A stretch of 5,874 nucleotides of DNA from JBFIHZ01 sp041601535 (GTDB lineage: Bacteria; Pseudomonadota; Gammaproteobacteria; Xanthomonadales; SZUA-36), in contig JBFIHZ010000276.1 in the NCBI GenBank assembly GCA_041601535.1, positions 1 to 5,874 on the forward strand, given 5' to 3'. Below the pieces are notes generated by a model that saw only the letters and a program-made list of their open reading frames with translations, did no database searches and was not told the origin of the DNA. Shown piece after piece: positions 1 through 5,874 of this stretch. The translations under genes were made by a program, and so were the position numbers. How positions within the stretch are numbered: the first letter of the stretch is position 1; each line of letters opens with the position of its first letter.

Positions 1-270
1 GGGTCAGGCAACGGTGATGAAACATTTGAAGTCATTCCGGAGTATCCCAGCTCAGGCTGCTACGCCAGGGAAATCGTGTACGACGACGCCATCGAATCTG
101 ATTCCAGCGACTGCGACAATCTGGTGGTCAGCGCAGGTTCCGGTGACAGCTGCACCATCGTCAATACGGTGTTCTTTGAAGGCATCCCGACCCTCAGCCA
201 GTACGGCATGGCCATTATGGCGCTGTTGATGCTGGGTGTTGGCCTGGTGGGCTTCCGCCGCCTGGCCTGA
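1..270 (+). CDS. C-terminal end of a secreted protein with IPTL-CTERM sorting signal (5' partial)
   Basis: Frame 1 is open from the first base to a TGA at 268-270, giving 89 residues with no start in the window. The last part is a textbook IPTL-CTERM tail: the motif IPTLSQYG at residues 62-69, a hydrophobic helix at about 70-85, and a short basic end (Arg86-Arg87-Leu-Ala). In known families this tripartite tail (a relative of PEP-CTERM) marks exported proteins that an exosortase-type transpeptidase is thought to process at the membrane. The preceding 60 residues are acidic, rich in Ser, Gly and Asp, and contain three Cys (20, 38, 51), which fits the end of an extracellular beta-type domain; I do not recognise that domain. 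The protein probably begins far upstream, and its function cannot be told from this fragment. The ATG at 76 is internal and has no clear ribosome binding site, so it is not taken as the start. Confidence 0.85.
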   Translation, partial: GSGNGDETFEVIPEYPSSGCYAREIVYDDAIESDSSDCDNLVVSAGSGDSCTIVNTVFFEGIPTLSQYGMAIMALLMLGVGLVGFRRLA

Positions 271-310
271 GGCAACAGACTTTAGCCTCAGAAAGAACCA
301 TTGAACTGGC

Positions 311-335
311 GGAGAAGGGCAGCTTGCTCTTCTCC
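311..335 (+). other. Hairpin in the 3' region of the IPTL-CTERM gene
   Basis: GGAGAAGGGC (311-320) pairs with GCTCTTCTCC (326-335) across a 5-base loop, with one G-U pair. It lies 41 bases after the stop codon and only 8 bases before the next hairpin. No T-run follows, so it is not itself a standard terminator. It may protect the mRNA 3' end or assist the adjacent terminator. The pairing is read directly from the sequence; the role is inferred. Confidence 0.45.
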
Positions 336-343
336 TGAAAAAC

Positions 344-379
344 AAAACCCCGCGACGGTACACACCTCGCGGGGTTTTT
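344..379 (+). terminator. Rho-independent terminator
   Basis: A perfect 12-base-pair stem, AAAACCCCGCGA (344-355) with TCGCGGGGTTTT (367-378), encloses an 11-base loop, and the T-run extends to 379. The GC-rich core followed by Ts is the classical intrinsic terminator form for the IPTL-CTERM gene upstream. The matching A-run on the left side means it could also work on the opposite strand, although no converging gene is seen there. Confidence 0.88.
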
Positions 380-491
380 CTTTACGCTCACTCGTGCCTA
401 TCATGTATCTTCTGGCCGTGAGCTGCCGTTCCGCTGCATCCGCCTGCGTACGCACCACCCGACTTGTACAGACACGTAGCTGACCCTTTTT

Positions 492-1475
492 ATGTCCCTG
501 ACCATTCCGCCTGACATCATTGAACAATGCCTGCGGGAGGGCTTGCTTCAGCACTACGCAATCGAGGCATCTCTCAGCCGCTTGCCGGGTGAGAACCTGA
601 ACTACCTGGTCACCACCTCACGTGGCCCCAAGTACGTGGCCAAGCTGGCGGGTGATGATCAATCGCCGCAATTTATAGAACTTGAATTCGCGATTTCAAA
701 ACACGGTAATGTGGCTGGCTTGCGATTCCGGCTACCGCAAATAGTAGCCAATCTGGCTGGGGCGCTGGAAAGTGATATCAGATTCTGCAAAGGTGCGCAT
801 AAGCGTTTGAGAATCATAGAATATCTGCCTGGGAAATGTCTGCAGGACATTTCTGATATATCAGATAAAATGCGCTTTGAGACCGGTAAGGCAGTAGCTG
901 AATTCGGCCTGGCCATGCGTACATTTGACCATCCCGAAGCGCACCGGAATCATCGCTGGAAGCTGACCGAAGCGCTACAGCACCAGGCTGCGGTTGAGTG
1001 GCTTGAGGCGGACGACCGGCGTGATCTGCTGGCCTGGGCTTTTAGGCAATTCGCGAAATACAATACACGTATTAAAGATTCAGTAACATGGCAGTTTATA
1101 CATGGAGACCTGAATCCGGAAAATATACTGGTAGCCGATGATACGGTCACGGGTATCGTGGATTTCGGCGATTGTGGCCATAATCCTGCGGTCTGCGATC
1201 TGGCCATTTGCCTGGCCTACCAGATGATGGGCCAGCAACACCCAGCTGCAGTCGCCGGCCAGGTCATTGCCGGTTATGAATCGGTTCGGCGTCTGCCTGA
1301 TGCCGAGCGCCAGTTGCTCTTTCCGCTGGTGTGCGCCCGCCTGGCGGTCACCCTGAGCGTGGCCACGCAGCGGCGGCGCATTGATCCGGATCACCCCAAC
1401 TGGTTTGTCAGCGAAGCCGGAGCCTGGCAACTGCTGGCCCGCTTGCAATCGGAAGGCGACTCGCTGTTTGATTGA
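492..1475 (+). CDS. APH-family phosphotransferase (aminoglycoside phosphotransferase / hydroxylysine kinase-like)
   Basis: This is a complete 327-residue small-molecule kinase of the protein-kinase-like APH/choline kinase fold. The N-lobe shows a GENLNYLV segment (33-40), resembling the nucleotide-loop strand of the hydroxylysine-kinase branch, and an ATP-binding lysine candidate, Lys51, in YVAKL. The catalytic loop is H204-G-D206-L-N-P-E-N211, and the metal-binding motif is D224-F-G-D227, so all expected catalytic residues are present. The length is normal for the family. The C-terminal stretch (QRRR...HPNWFVSEAGAWQLL) resembles the end of hydroxylysine-kinase-like members. The substrate cannot be told: an amino alcohol or amino acid derivative is at least as likely as an antibiotic. 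It should be cytoplasmic, as no signal peptide or membrane segment is seen. ATG 492 is the first start after an in-frame stop at 477-479, but no good Shine-Dalgarno sequence precedes it, so translation may be weak. The central part (about 660-1130) is visibly richer in A/T than either end. Confidence 0.9.
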   Translation: MSLTIPPDIIEQCLREGLLQHYAIEASLSRLPGENLNYLVTTSRGPKYVAKLAGDDQSPQFIELEFAISKHGNVAGLRFRLPQIVANLAGALESDIRFCKGAHKRLRIIEYLPGKCLQDISDISDKMRFETGKAVAEFGLAMRTFDHPEAHRNHRWKLTEALQHQAAVEWLEADDRRDLLAWAFRQFAKYNTRIKDSVTWQFIHGDLNPENILVADDTVTGIVDFGDCGHNPAVCDLAICLAYQMMGQQHPAAVAGQVIAGYESVRRLPDAERQLLFPLVCARLAVTLSVATQRRRIDPDHPNWFVSEAGAWQLLARLQSEGDSLFD

Positions 1476-1479
1476 AAGA

Positions 1480-1515
1480 CTGTGGCCCTTGAGCCGGGCC
1501 GACAGCGTTTGAATT
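1480..1515 (+). terminator. Possible terminator hairpin after the phosphotransferase
   Basis: CTGTGGCCC (1480-1488) pairs with GGGCC-G-ACAG (1496-1505), a nine-pair stem with one bulged G and a 7-base loop. It starts 4 bases after the TGA. The position and GC-rich stem fit an intrinsic terminator, but the following bases (CGTTTGAATTT) are a poor, interrupted T-run. It may be a weak terminator or an mRNA-end stabiliser. Confidence 0.4.
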
Positions 1516-1774
1516 TCCGCTTAAAGGGCATACCTTGCCCGCCCTGTGTAGTCCTCCCCCGCCGGTCTGTGTAAGACATTCCGGTCGGTCGCCGGCCTGG
1601 CCGGAAACCCCATAGACAGGCCCCTGAGAGTTTCTGTATTGATGAAAGCCACAGCGAACTGACCGGGCACTGAACCAGAATGCCGGTTCACCCACAGCCC
1701 GGATGTAACCGTCAGCGGTTAACAGTTCATTTCTGATCCAAGCCAGATTTCACCCGGCCAGCCAATGCCGGGGT

Positions 1775-1783
1775 AAGGGGGAG
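1775..1783 (+). promoter_or_regulatory. Ribosome binding site of the giant SpvB-type gene
   Basis: The purine run AAGGGGGAG lies immediately upstream of ATG 1786, with its AAGG/AGGG core about 5-8 bases from the start. This is a good Shine-Dalgarno match. It fixes the start so that a signal peptide falls exactly at the protein's N-terminus. Confidence 0.7.
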
Positions 1784-1785
1784 CT

Positions 1786-4700
1786 ATGCCTGCGATTAAG
1801 GGATTGTGGAAACGGTGTTTTCGTCGCCAAGCCGGGAAAAACAGGATAAGTCTTTATCGCTACGCCATTTTGGGTGTACTTTTCCTGCCGCTCACCGCCG
1901 CAGCCCAGCCCAAACCCGAGTGGGTTTCCTCCCAGCATTTATCCACCGATGATGGTTTCGCCACGCTGCGCTGGTCAACGCAGGGCGAGCAGACCGTGCC
2001 TTTGTTCCGTGTCGCCGAAGAGTTTTCCGGTGAGCGCCAGATCAGTTTTACTGATCAACCGCAATTAAAGGTTTACCGCATCGTTCCGGGTGATTACGTG
2101 TTCCGCGTGCAGGCCTGTAACCGCCAGGCGGATGGTTTTCCGATGTGTGGCAAGGAATCCAAACGCCTGGTGTTGACCGTGACCGAACAGGTAGAGCAGC
2201 TGCCTTCCGCGGACAGTTCGGCCCATCCTCCGGCGCCGGCAGTGGGTGCCGGTTCAGGTGTGGTGGGCGGTCCCGATCAACTCAGTCCTGGCCACTGGCA
2301 TAACCCGGCACGCAGCGGGCATGGCTGGAGTTTCTACTGGGCCAACCGGCTGGCGTTGCCTGAAACCCACGCGCTGCACGGCTACGAGTATGACCTGATG
2401 GGCACCTGGTATACCTACGAAGCGAAAAACCGCTACCGCGATGGGCCACCACCTTGTGGTGAAGGCCAGGGCGGCAAGGGCTGCTACTGGGTGTTTGACA
2501 CCTTTCTGCCGCTGGCGGCCGAGCTCCGCCTGGTCAGGGTATCGGCCACCAGCTATGAGGGGGGCATCTGGATATACCGTGATGGTGTGGAATGGCAGCA
2601 TGGCACGGCCACCATAACGTTTGACAGCAACAACACCCGCGCCAGCCTGAACTGGAACGCCACGTTCAAATGGCAGAACCTCAATGCCACCGATAATATT
2701 TCCCTGCTGGTCGGCTCCGACCCTTCGGTGTTTGATGATGACAGTCACTATTCGGGACTGTGGCAGCCCACCGGCACCGCCGGCATGCAAATCGCCAATG
2801 GCCTGGGTTCAACCAGCGAAATCGTCGACCTGACGTTTTTGGATGCCAATGGTGAACGCGGCTGGATCCAGGCCGATCATGCCAATACGCCCACCCGTAA
2901 TAACACGTCCTTGTGTTTTTTCTACATTTACAGTGGCTATGCCCCGGATAGCGACGGTAGCATCTACCTGCACCAATCCGGCTGCGATCCCTCGCAGCCG
3001 GCTGATTCCGCCAACCGCAATGGCAGACGCTATTACACCGATTACGAACAGGGGCGGTTCTGGGTCAGCTTTGCGCTGCCGGGCGACAGCACCCCTAGCG
3101 TGGTATTGGGCAGCTCATTCATCCCGGCAAGTGTCACCAAACTCGCCGGGTTTCACCGTGTGTCCTGGACTTCTGCCCAGGGTAACGCCTGCGACCTGGC
3201 CGCCGCGCCAACTGGCTGTGAACTGCAGTTAACCTGGTTCACCGATGGGGATTACCCCGAGGCCAGCATATTCATGCTGAATGAAGCGACTGGCCAGCGA
3301 AGCTGGCTGGCCAGTTCGGCAGACCCTGCCACCGAGAACTTTCCCGTGGCCCTGCAGCAGCCGGGCCAGTACCGCTTTGAGCTGCGCATGGGTGGCGGTG
3401 CCAGCACGTCTTTAATGGCCACTTCGGCCGTTTTCACGGTAAGCCGCACCGGGCTTGCCGCGCCCCATGGGCTGAACGCTGTTTGGCTGAATGAATCCAC
3501 TTTGTCCTATCGACTGCAGTGGACGCACGACAGTGAACAGACGGTGGGCTGGTACGAGCTGGAAGAATCCGTTCCGGGTACTGGCTCCGCGCATATTCAC
3601 ACCGTCAGCCCGGGCAGTCAGCAATACCGGGATTTCAGTTATCCCGCGGGGCCATATGGTAATTACAGCTACCGGGTGCGCGCCTGCGTAACCCCGGGCG
3701 GTGACGATAACTGCAGCGGCTGGACCGCTGCTGTTTCATGGTGGTTGCAGCCGCCGCAAGAAACGGTTCATCCCTGGAGTGATCATGAGCAGGGCGAACT
3801 GGTGGTCAACGTCAACTGGAACTACGCCATGGGCTACCATTTCCGGCCCGAGCTTGACGGCCTGGTAACCGAGCTGGGCGGGTATTTCAACGGGGTGAAA
3901 ACCCTCCGGCTGTTTGTACGGGATTCCGGCGCCTTGTTGGCGGAGACCACTATTTCCTCAAACAACAACTGGGAATTTGTGCCGATCACGCCGGTCGCGG
4001 TGCAGGCGGGAACCGACTACACGGTGGCGGTTTACCTCGCCGGCAGCGGCGCCGCTTATCGCCGCCAGCCGGGTTTGCCGGTGACGCACGATGGCATCAC
4101 GCTGCTGGGCACCACCTATGCCAGCACCAGCGCGGACCCGGATGCCCGCCCGACCAATACCCTCACCACCACCATGTATGGCCAGGTCGACATCGGATTT
4201 GTTGCAGGCGGTGAACCCCCGCCTGACAATCAACCGCCCCGTTTTATCAACCCGCCGGGCGCGCAGTCGGGCCGCGAAGGCGACACGGTGCAGCTGCAAC
4301 TGACCGCGGTGGATGATGACGGTGATGTCATCACCTTTGACGACCAGGGCAGCCTGCCCGGCGGGCTTTCCATCGCCCCCAGCGGCCAGGAAGGTGGACT
4401 GATCAGCGGCACGCTGGCAGCCGGTAGCGCCGCCGGCAGCCCTTATGAAGTAGTGATCAGCATCAACGACGGCCAGCCCGGTCACGAGGTCAGCACCCAG
4501 TTCAGCTGGACCGTGCAGGGTGCCAGCAATACCGCGCCCGTGGTGTCACCGCCTGCCGATCAGAACACGGTGCAGGGTGCGGCCATCGCGCCGTTGATCA
4601 TTGCAGTCACCGATGCGGAAGGAGACGATGTCAGCTGCACGGTCAGCGGCTTGCCGCAGGGCCTGGCGGAAACCTCCGAGTGCCAGATCACCGGCACCGT

Positions 4701-5874
4701 TAGCGCTCCGGTGGGCGCCTACACTGTCGAGGTATTCGCCAGTGATGGTCAATTGCAATCCGAGCGGGTGGAATTTACCTGGAACATCACCGCACCATCC
4801 ACCGGCGCCAATCCGGAACAGCCGCCGGCACCGGTTCAACCGCCTGACCTGGGTGCGGATGCCGCATCTTCACAGGTTGGCGCCACCACGGGCAGCTTCG
4901 CGGTTAACGAGTCCGGCAGCGCCAGTTACACCATTCCCCTGCTGGCAGCGCCCGGCTCCGGTGGGCTGGCCCCACAGATCTCATTGGACTACAACAGCCA
5001 GGCCGGGAATGGACCCCTGGGAGTGGGTTGGTCACTGGCAGGCGTGTCGGTCATTACCCGCTGCAGCCAGACCCTGGAACAGGACGGTGCTGCCCGGGCA
5101 GCTGGTATTTCCTTTGCCAGCAGCGACAGATTCTGCCTGGACGGGCAACGATTGTTCACCGTGCCGGGTTCCGCGCCCTATGGGACCTCCGGGGCTGAAT
5201 ACCGCACGGAAATCGACGGCCTGGCACGGGTGGTTTCATCCGGAGCGGCCGGTAATGGGCCGCAATCCTTCACCGTGTGGCGCAAGGACGGAACGGTAAC
5301 CGAGTACGGCAATACCGACGATTCGCGTCTGGCCGCCCGTCGGCCGGGTGATACGCAAACCATCATGAGCTGGGCGCAAAACCGGGTCAGTGACATTGCC
5401 GGCAATTACATTGATTACCGCTATCAACAGCTGGCGGGCAGTAGTGAGGAACCCAATGAATTCTGGATTGACAGCATTCATTACACCGGCAACACCGCGG
5501 CAGGAACATCGCCCTATGCGCAACTTGATTTCGTTTACTCCGCTGACCGGGACGACCTGGCGGTAACCGCGACAGGCGGTGCGCTGGTGTCCAGCAGCCG
5601 CTTGTTGACCCGGGTGGATTCACGTTCCCGCGCCACCGCATCGGGCGGCCTTGAGTATCTCAGGTCCTATCACCTTGGCTATGGCATTGATGGACATGGC
5701 CGTAAAGCACTGGAATTTGTCGAGGAGTGCAATAACCCGAACCGCAGCGTGTGCGTCCCGCCCACCGTTTTCAGCTGGCAATGGAGCAAGCATGAAATCG
5801 GCAGCCCCAGTGTCAGCCTGGACAATGGCATATTCAGCAACAAGCATGCCGGCCTGGCCATGGCGGATATCACC
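1786..5874 (+). CDS. Giant secreted SpvB/RHS-type multidomain protein (3' partial)
   Basis: The frame is open for 1363 codons and leaves the window without a stop. Residues 1-40 form a signal peptide: a long basic N-region, a hydrophobic core AILGVLFLPL (27-36), and probable cleavage after Ala40 (TAAA/QP). Then follow: Fn3-like domain (44-134); Pro/Ala/Gly linker; Trp/Gly-rich module with NPARSGHGW (166-446); Fn3/Ig-like domain (447-554); Fn3 (555-658); DUF4082-like domain (661-807); two putative Ig/cadherin-like domains (815-911, 915-1002); Pro-rich linker; SpvB domain from about 1036. The SpvB hallmarks are SGSASYTIPL (1043-1052), NGPLGVGWSL (1075-1084), ITRC (1090-1093) and FCLDGQRL (1116-1123). 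The last residues, AGLAMADIT, look like the start of an FG-GAP/VCBS repeat. In known relatives SpvB plus RHS repeats build a shell around a variable C-terminal toxin; here that end is unseen. It is likely exported by Sec and surface-attached or released. Several closely spaced Cys pairs suggest disulfides. Whether it is a toxin, an adhesin or a wall-associated RHS protein is open. Confidence 0.88.
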   Translation, partial: MPAIKGLWKRCFRRQAGKNRISLYRYAILGVLFLPLTAAAQPKPEWVSSQHLSTDDGFATLRWSTQGEQTVPLFRVAEEFSGERQISFTDQPQLKVYRIVPGDYVFRVQACNRQADGFPMCGKESKRLVLTVTEQVEQLPSADSSAHPPAPAVGAGSGVVGGPDQLSPGHWHNPARSGHGWSFYWANRLALPETHALHGYEYDLMGTWYTYEAKNRYRDGPPPCGEGQGGKGCYWVFDTFLPLAAELRLVRVSATSYEGGIWIYRDGVEWQHGTATITFDSNNTRASLNWNATFKWQNLNATDNISLLVGSDPSVFDDDSHYSGLWQPTGTAGMQIANGLGSTSEIVDLTFLDANGERGWIQADHANTPTRNNTSLCFFYIYSGYAPDSDGSIYLHQSGCDPSQPADSANRNGRRYYTDYEQGRFWVSFALPGDSTPSVVLGSSFIPASVTKLAGFHRVSWTSAQGNACDLAAAPTGCELQLTWFTDGDYPEASIFMLNEATGQRSWLASSADPATENFPVALQQPGQYRFELRMGGGASTSLMATSAVFTVSRTGLAAPHGLNAVWLNESTLSYRLQWTHDSEQTVGWYELEESVPGTGSAHIHTVSPGSQQYRDFSYPAGPYGNYSYRVRACVTPGGDDNCSGWTAAVSWWLQPPQETVHPWSDHEQGELVVNVNWNYAMGYHFRPELDGLVTELGGYFNGVKTLRLFVRDSGALLAETTISSNNNWEFVPITPVAVQAGTDYTVAVYLAGSGAAYRRQPGLPVTHDGITLLGTTYASTSADPDARPTNTLTTTMYGQVDIGFVAGGEPPPDNQPPRFINPPGAQSGREGDTVQLQLTAVDDDGDVITFDDQGSLPGGLSIAPSGQEGGLISGTLAAGSAAGSPYEVVISINDGQPGHEVSTQFSWTVQGASNTAPVVSPPADQNTVQGAAIAPLIIAVTDAEGDDVSCTVSGLPQGLAETSECQITGTVSAPVGAYTVEVFASDGQLQSERVEFTWNITAPSTGANPEQPPAPVQPPDLGADAASSQVGATTGSFAVNESGSASYTIPLLAAPGSGGLAPQISLDYNSQAGNGPLGVGWSLAGVSVITRCSQTLEQDGAARAAGISFASSDRFCLDGQRLFTVPGSAPYGTSGAEYRTEIDGLARVVSSGAAGNGPQSFTVWRKDGTVTEYGNTDDSRLAARRPGDTQTIMSWAQNRVSDIAGNYIDYRYQQLAGSSEEPNEFWIDSIHYTGNTAAGTSPYAQLDFVYSADRDDLAVTATGGALVSSSRLLTRVDSRSRATASGGLEYLRSYHLGYGIDGHGRKALEFVEECNNPNRSVCVPPTVFSWQWSKHEIGSPSVSLDNGIFSNKHAGLAMADIT
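2281..3123 (+). other. Domain: Trp/Gly-rich 'NPARSGHGW' module, probably two copies
   Basis: Residues 166-446 of the giant protein begin with GHWHNPARSGHGWSFYW (169-185) and continue with GTWYTYE and GTATITF (from 273). From memory this resembles a module in exported gammaproteobacterial proteins of the form W-x-NPxRSGHG followed by a VWYTYD strand and a G-T-x-T-L-T-F strand. A second, weaker round starts at SGLWQPTGTAG (323-333) and has FFYIYSGY and GRFWVSFALP in the corresponding order. The function of this module is not known to me; the many exposed aromatic residues would suit carbohydrate binding, which is inference. Confidence 0.5.
3766..4206 (+). other. Domain: DUF4082-like beta-sandwich
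   Basis: Residues 661-807 contain MGYHFRPELDGLVTELGGYF, a strand LRLFVRDSGALLAETTIS, a NNNWEFVPITPVAVQAG stretch and TDYTVAVYLAG. This order (F-x-x-x-x-x-G-x-V, then L-x-x-x-x-G-x-L-L-A, then W-x-x-V-x-x-x-P-V-x-V-x-A-G-x-x-Y) matches what I recall of the DUF4082 family, which occurs in large exported proteins next to Fn3, Ig and glycosidase domains. The assignment is by pattern memory, not by a profile search. Confidence 0.55.
4228..4791 (+). other. Domains: two tandem putative Ig (He_PIG/cadherin-like) repeats
   Basis: Residues 815-911 and 915-1002 both start with an N-x-(A/P)-P pattern (NQPPRF, NTAPVV). Each then has an Asp-rich A-V-x-D-x-(D/E)-G-D turn, a G-L-P-x-G-L or LPGGLS segment, an I-S/T-G-T strand and a closing S-x-x-D-G-Q strand. 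This is the usual order of bacterial putative-Ig/cadherin-like repeats, which act as stalks or adhesive rods on surface proteins. The two copies differ clearly in sequence, so this is an old duplication or separate recruitment. Confidence 0.7.
4891..5874 (+). other. Domain: SpvB N-terminal-type domain, partial, leading into FG-GAP/VCBS repeats
   Basis: From residue 1036 the protein follows the SpvB/TcdB N-terminal pattern: a GSFAVNESGSASYTIPL opening, LAPQISLDYNSQAGNG, PLGVGWSLAG, ITRC and DRFCLDGQRL. Then come RTEIDGLARV, FTVWRKDGTVTEYG and a Tyr-rich beta-strand region. In TcB/TcC toxins and RHS proteins this region forms the first part of the hollow beta-shell. The late ECNNPNRSVCVPPTVFSWQW (1314-1333) segment is also typical of this group. 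The final residues, NKHAGLAMADIT, should continue as G-D-G in the next bases if an FG-GAP repeat follows. Confidence 0.85.

Larger units (their letters stand above)
1476..1785. other. Intergenic region without a recognisable gene
   Basis: These 310 bases separate the phosphotransferase from the giant SpvB-type gene. They hold the hairpin at 1480-1505, a short 6-pair stem with a TCAG loop (1706-1711 with 1716-1721), a GC-rich near-palindrome CCGGCC-T-GGCCGG around 1592-1604, and the ribosome binding site just before 1786. No reading frame on either strand looks like a protein gene. I could not identify a convincing sigma-70 promoter or a known riboswitch core. The promoter of the giant gene presumably lies here, because the gap is long and a hairpin follows the previous gene. 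Confidence 0.5.

Noticed and set aside
52..363. 103-codon minus-strand frame opposite the IPTL-CTERM tail
   Set aside because: It is antisense to a clear sorting signal and crosses the terminator stem; no domain features.
381..411. Possible promoter for the phosphotransferase (TTTACG ... TATCTT)
   Set aside because: The spacing would be 19 bases and both boxes are poor matches, so it is not reported as a feature.
492..1475. Calling the kinase an antibiotic resistance gene
   Set aside because: The HGD...N and DFGD motifs define the fold, not the substrate. The rest looks closer to hydroxylysine-kinase-like members, and there is no resistance context.
1592..1604. CCGGCC-T-GGCCGG palindrome as a hairpin or operator
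   Set aside because: A one-base centre is too short for a hairpin loop, and a GC-only palindrome is easily found by chance here. No second copy is seen.
1408..1695. 95-codon minus-strand frame covering part of the intergenic gap
   Set aside because: It overlaps the end of the phosphotransferase, has no good ribosome binding site or recognisable motif, and looks like chance.
2254..2790. 178-codon open frame on the minus strand inside the giant gene
   Set aside because: It lies wholly opposite the strongly supported SpvB-type frame, has no recognisable domain, and is the kind of antisense opening expected in GC-rich coding DNA.
3958..4485. 175-codon open frame on the minus strand, rich in Ala, Gly and Arg
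   Set aside because: It is opposite the DUF4082-like and Ig-like domains. Its composition is that of an out-of-phase GC-rich shadow, with no motif.
4601..5299. 232-codon open frame on the plus strand in another phase
   Set aside because: It overlaps the SpvB domain, whose motifs are clear in the main frame. The alternative protein is Pro/Arg/Ser/Trp-rich without domain features.

Overview
The window looks like chromosomal DNA of a moderately GC-rich Gram-negative bacterium, most likely a gammaproteobacterium. The grounds are a C-terminal IPTL-CTERM sorting tail, an exported SpvB/RHS-type giant protein of the kind common in environmental gammaproteobacteria, and general codon use. No rRNA, tRNA, CRISPR array, insertion sequence or integrase is visible, so the organism cannot be named more closely.

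Layout, all genes on the + strand. (1) Positions 1-270 are the last 89 codons of a secreted protein ending in an IPTL-CTERM anchor. It is followed by a hairpin (311-335) and a strong rho-independent terminator (344-379). (2) Positions 492-1475 encode a complete 327-residue APH/hydroxylysine-kinase-like phosphotransferase with an intact catalytic loop. A weaker terminator-like hairpin follows its stop codon. (3) Positions 1476-1785 are a 310-base gap with no convincing gene. (4) Positions 1786-5874 are one uninterrupted reading frame (1363 codons seen, no stop) that runs off the right edge. It has a good ribosome binding site and a signal peptide. Its modules in order are: a fibronectin-III-like domain, a Trp/Gly-rich 'NPARSGHGW' module that appears duplicated, two more Fn3-like domains, a DUF4082-like domain, two Ig/cadherin-like domains, and an SpvB domain. 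The frame ends where an FG-GAP/VCBS-type repeat seems to begin. The RHS repeats and any C-terminal effector would lie beyond the window.

The three genes do not form an obvious operon: terminators and gaps of 221 and 310 bases separate them. The two flanking genes share a theme of export to the cell surface. The phosphotransferase is cytoplasmic and has no visible functional link to them. The most interesting object is the giant protein, with its long adhesion-like N-terminal stalk in front of an SpvB/RHS shell and its regularly spaced cysteine pairs.
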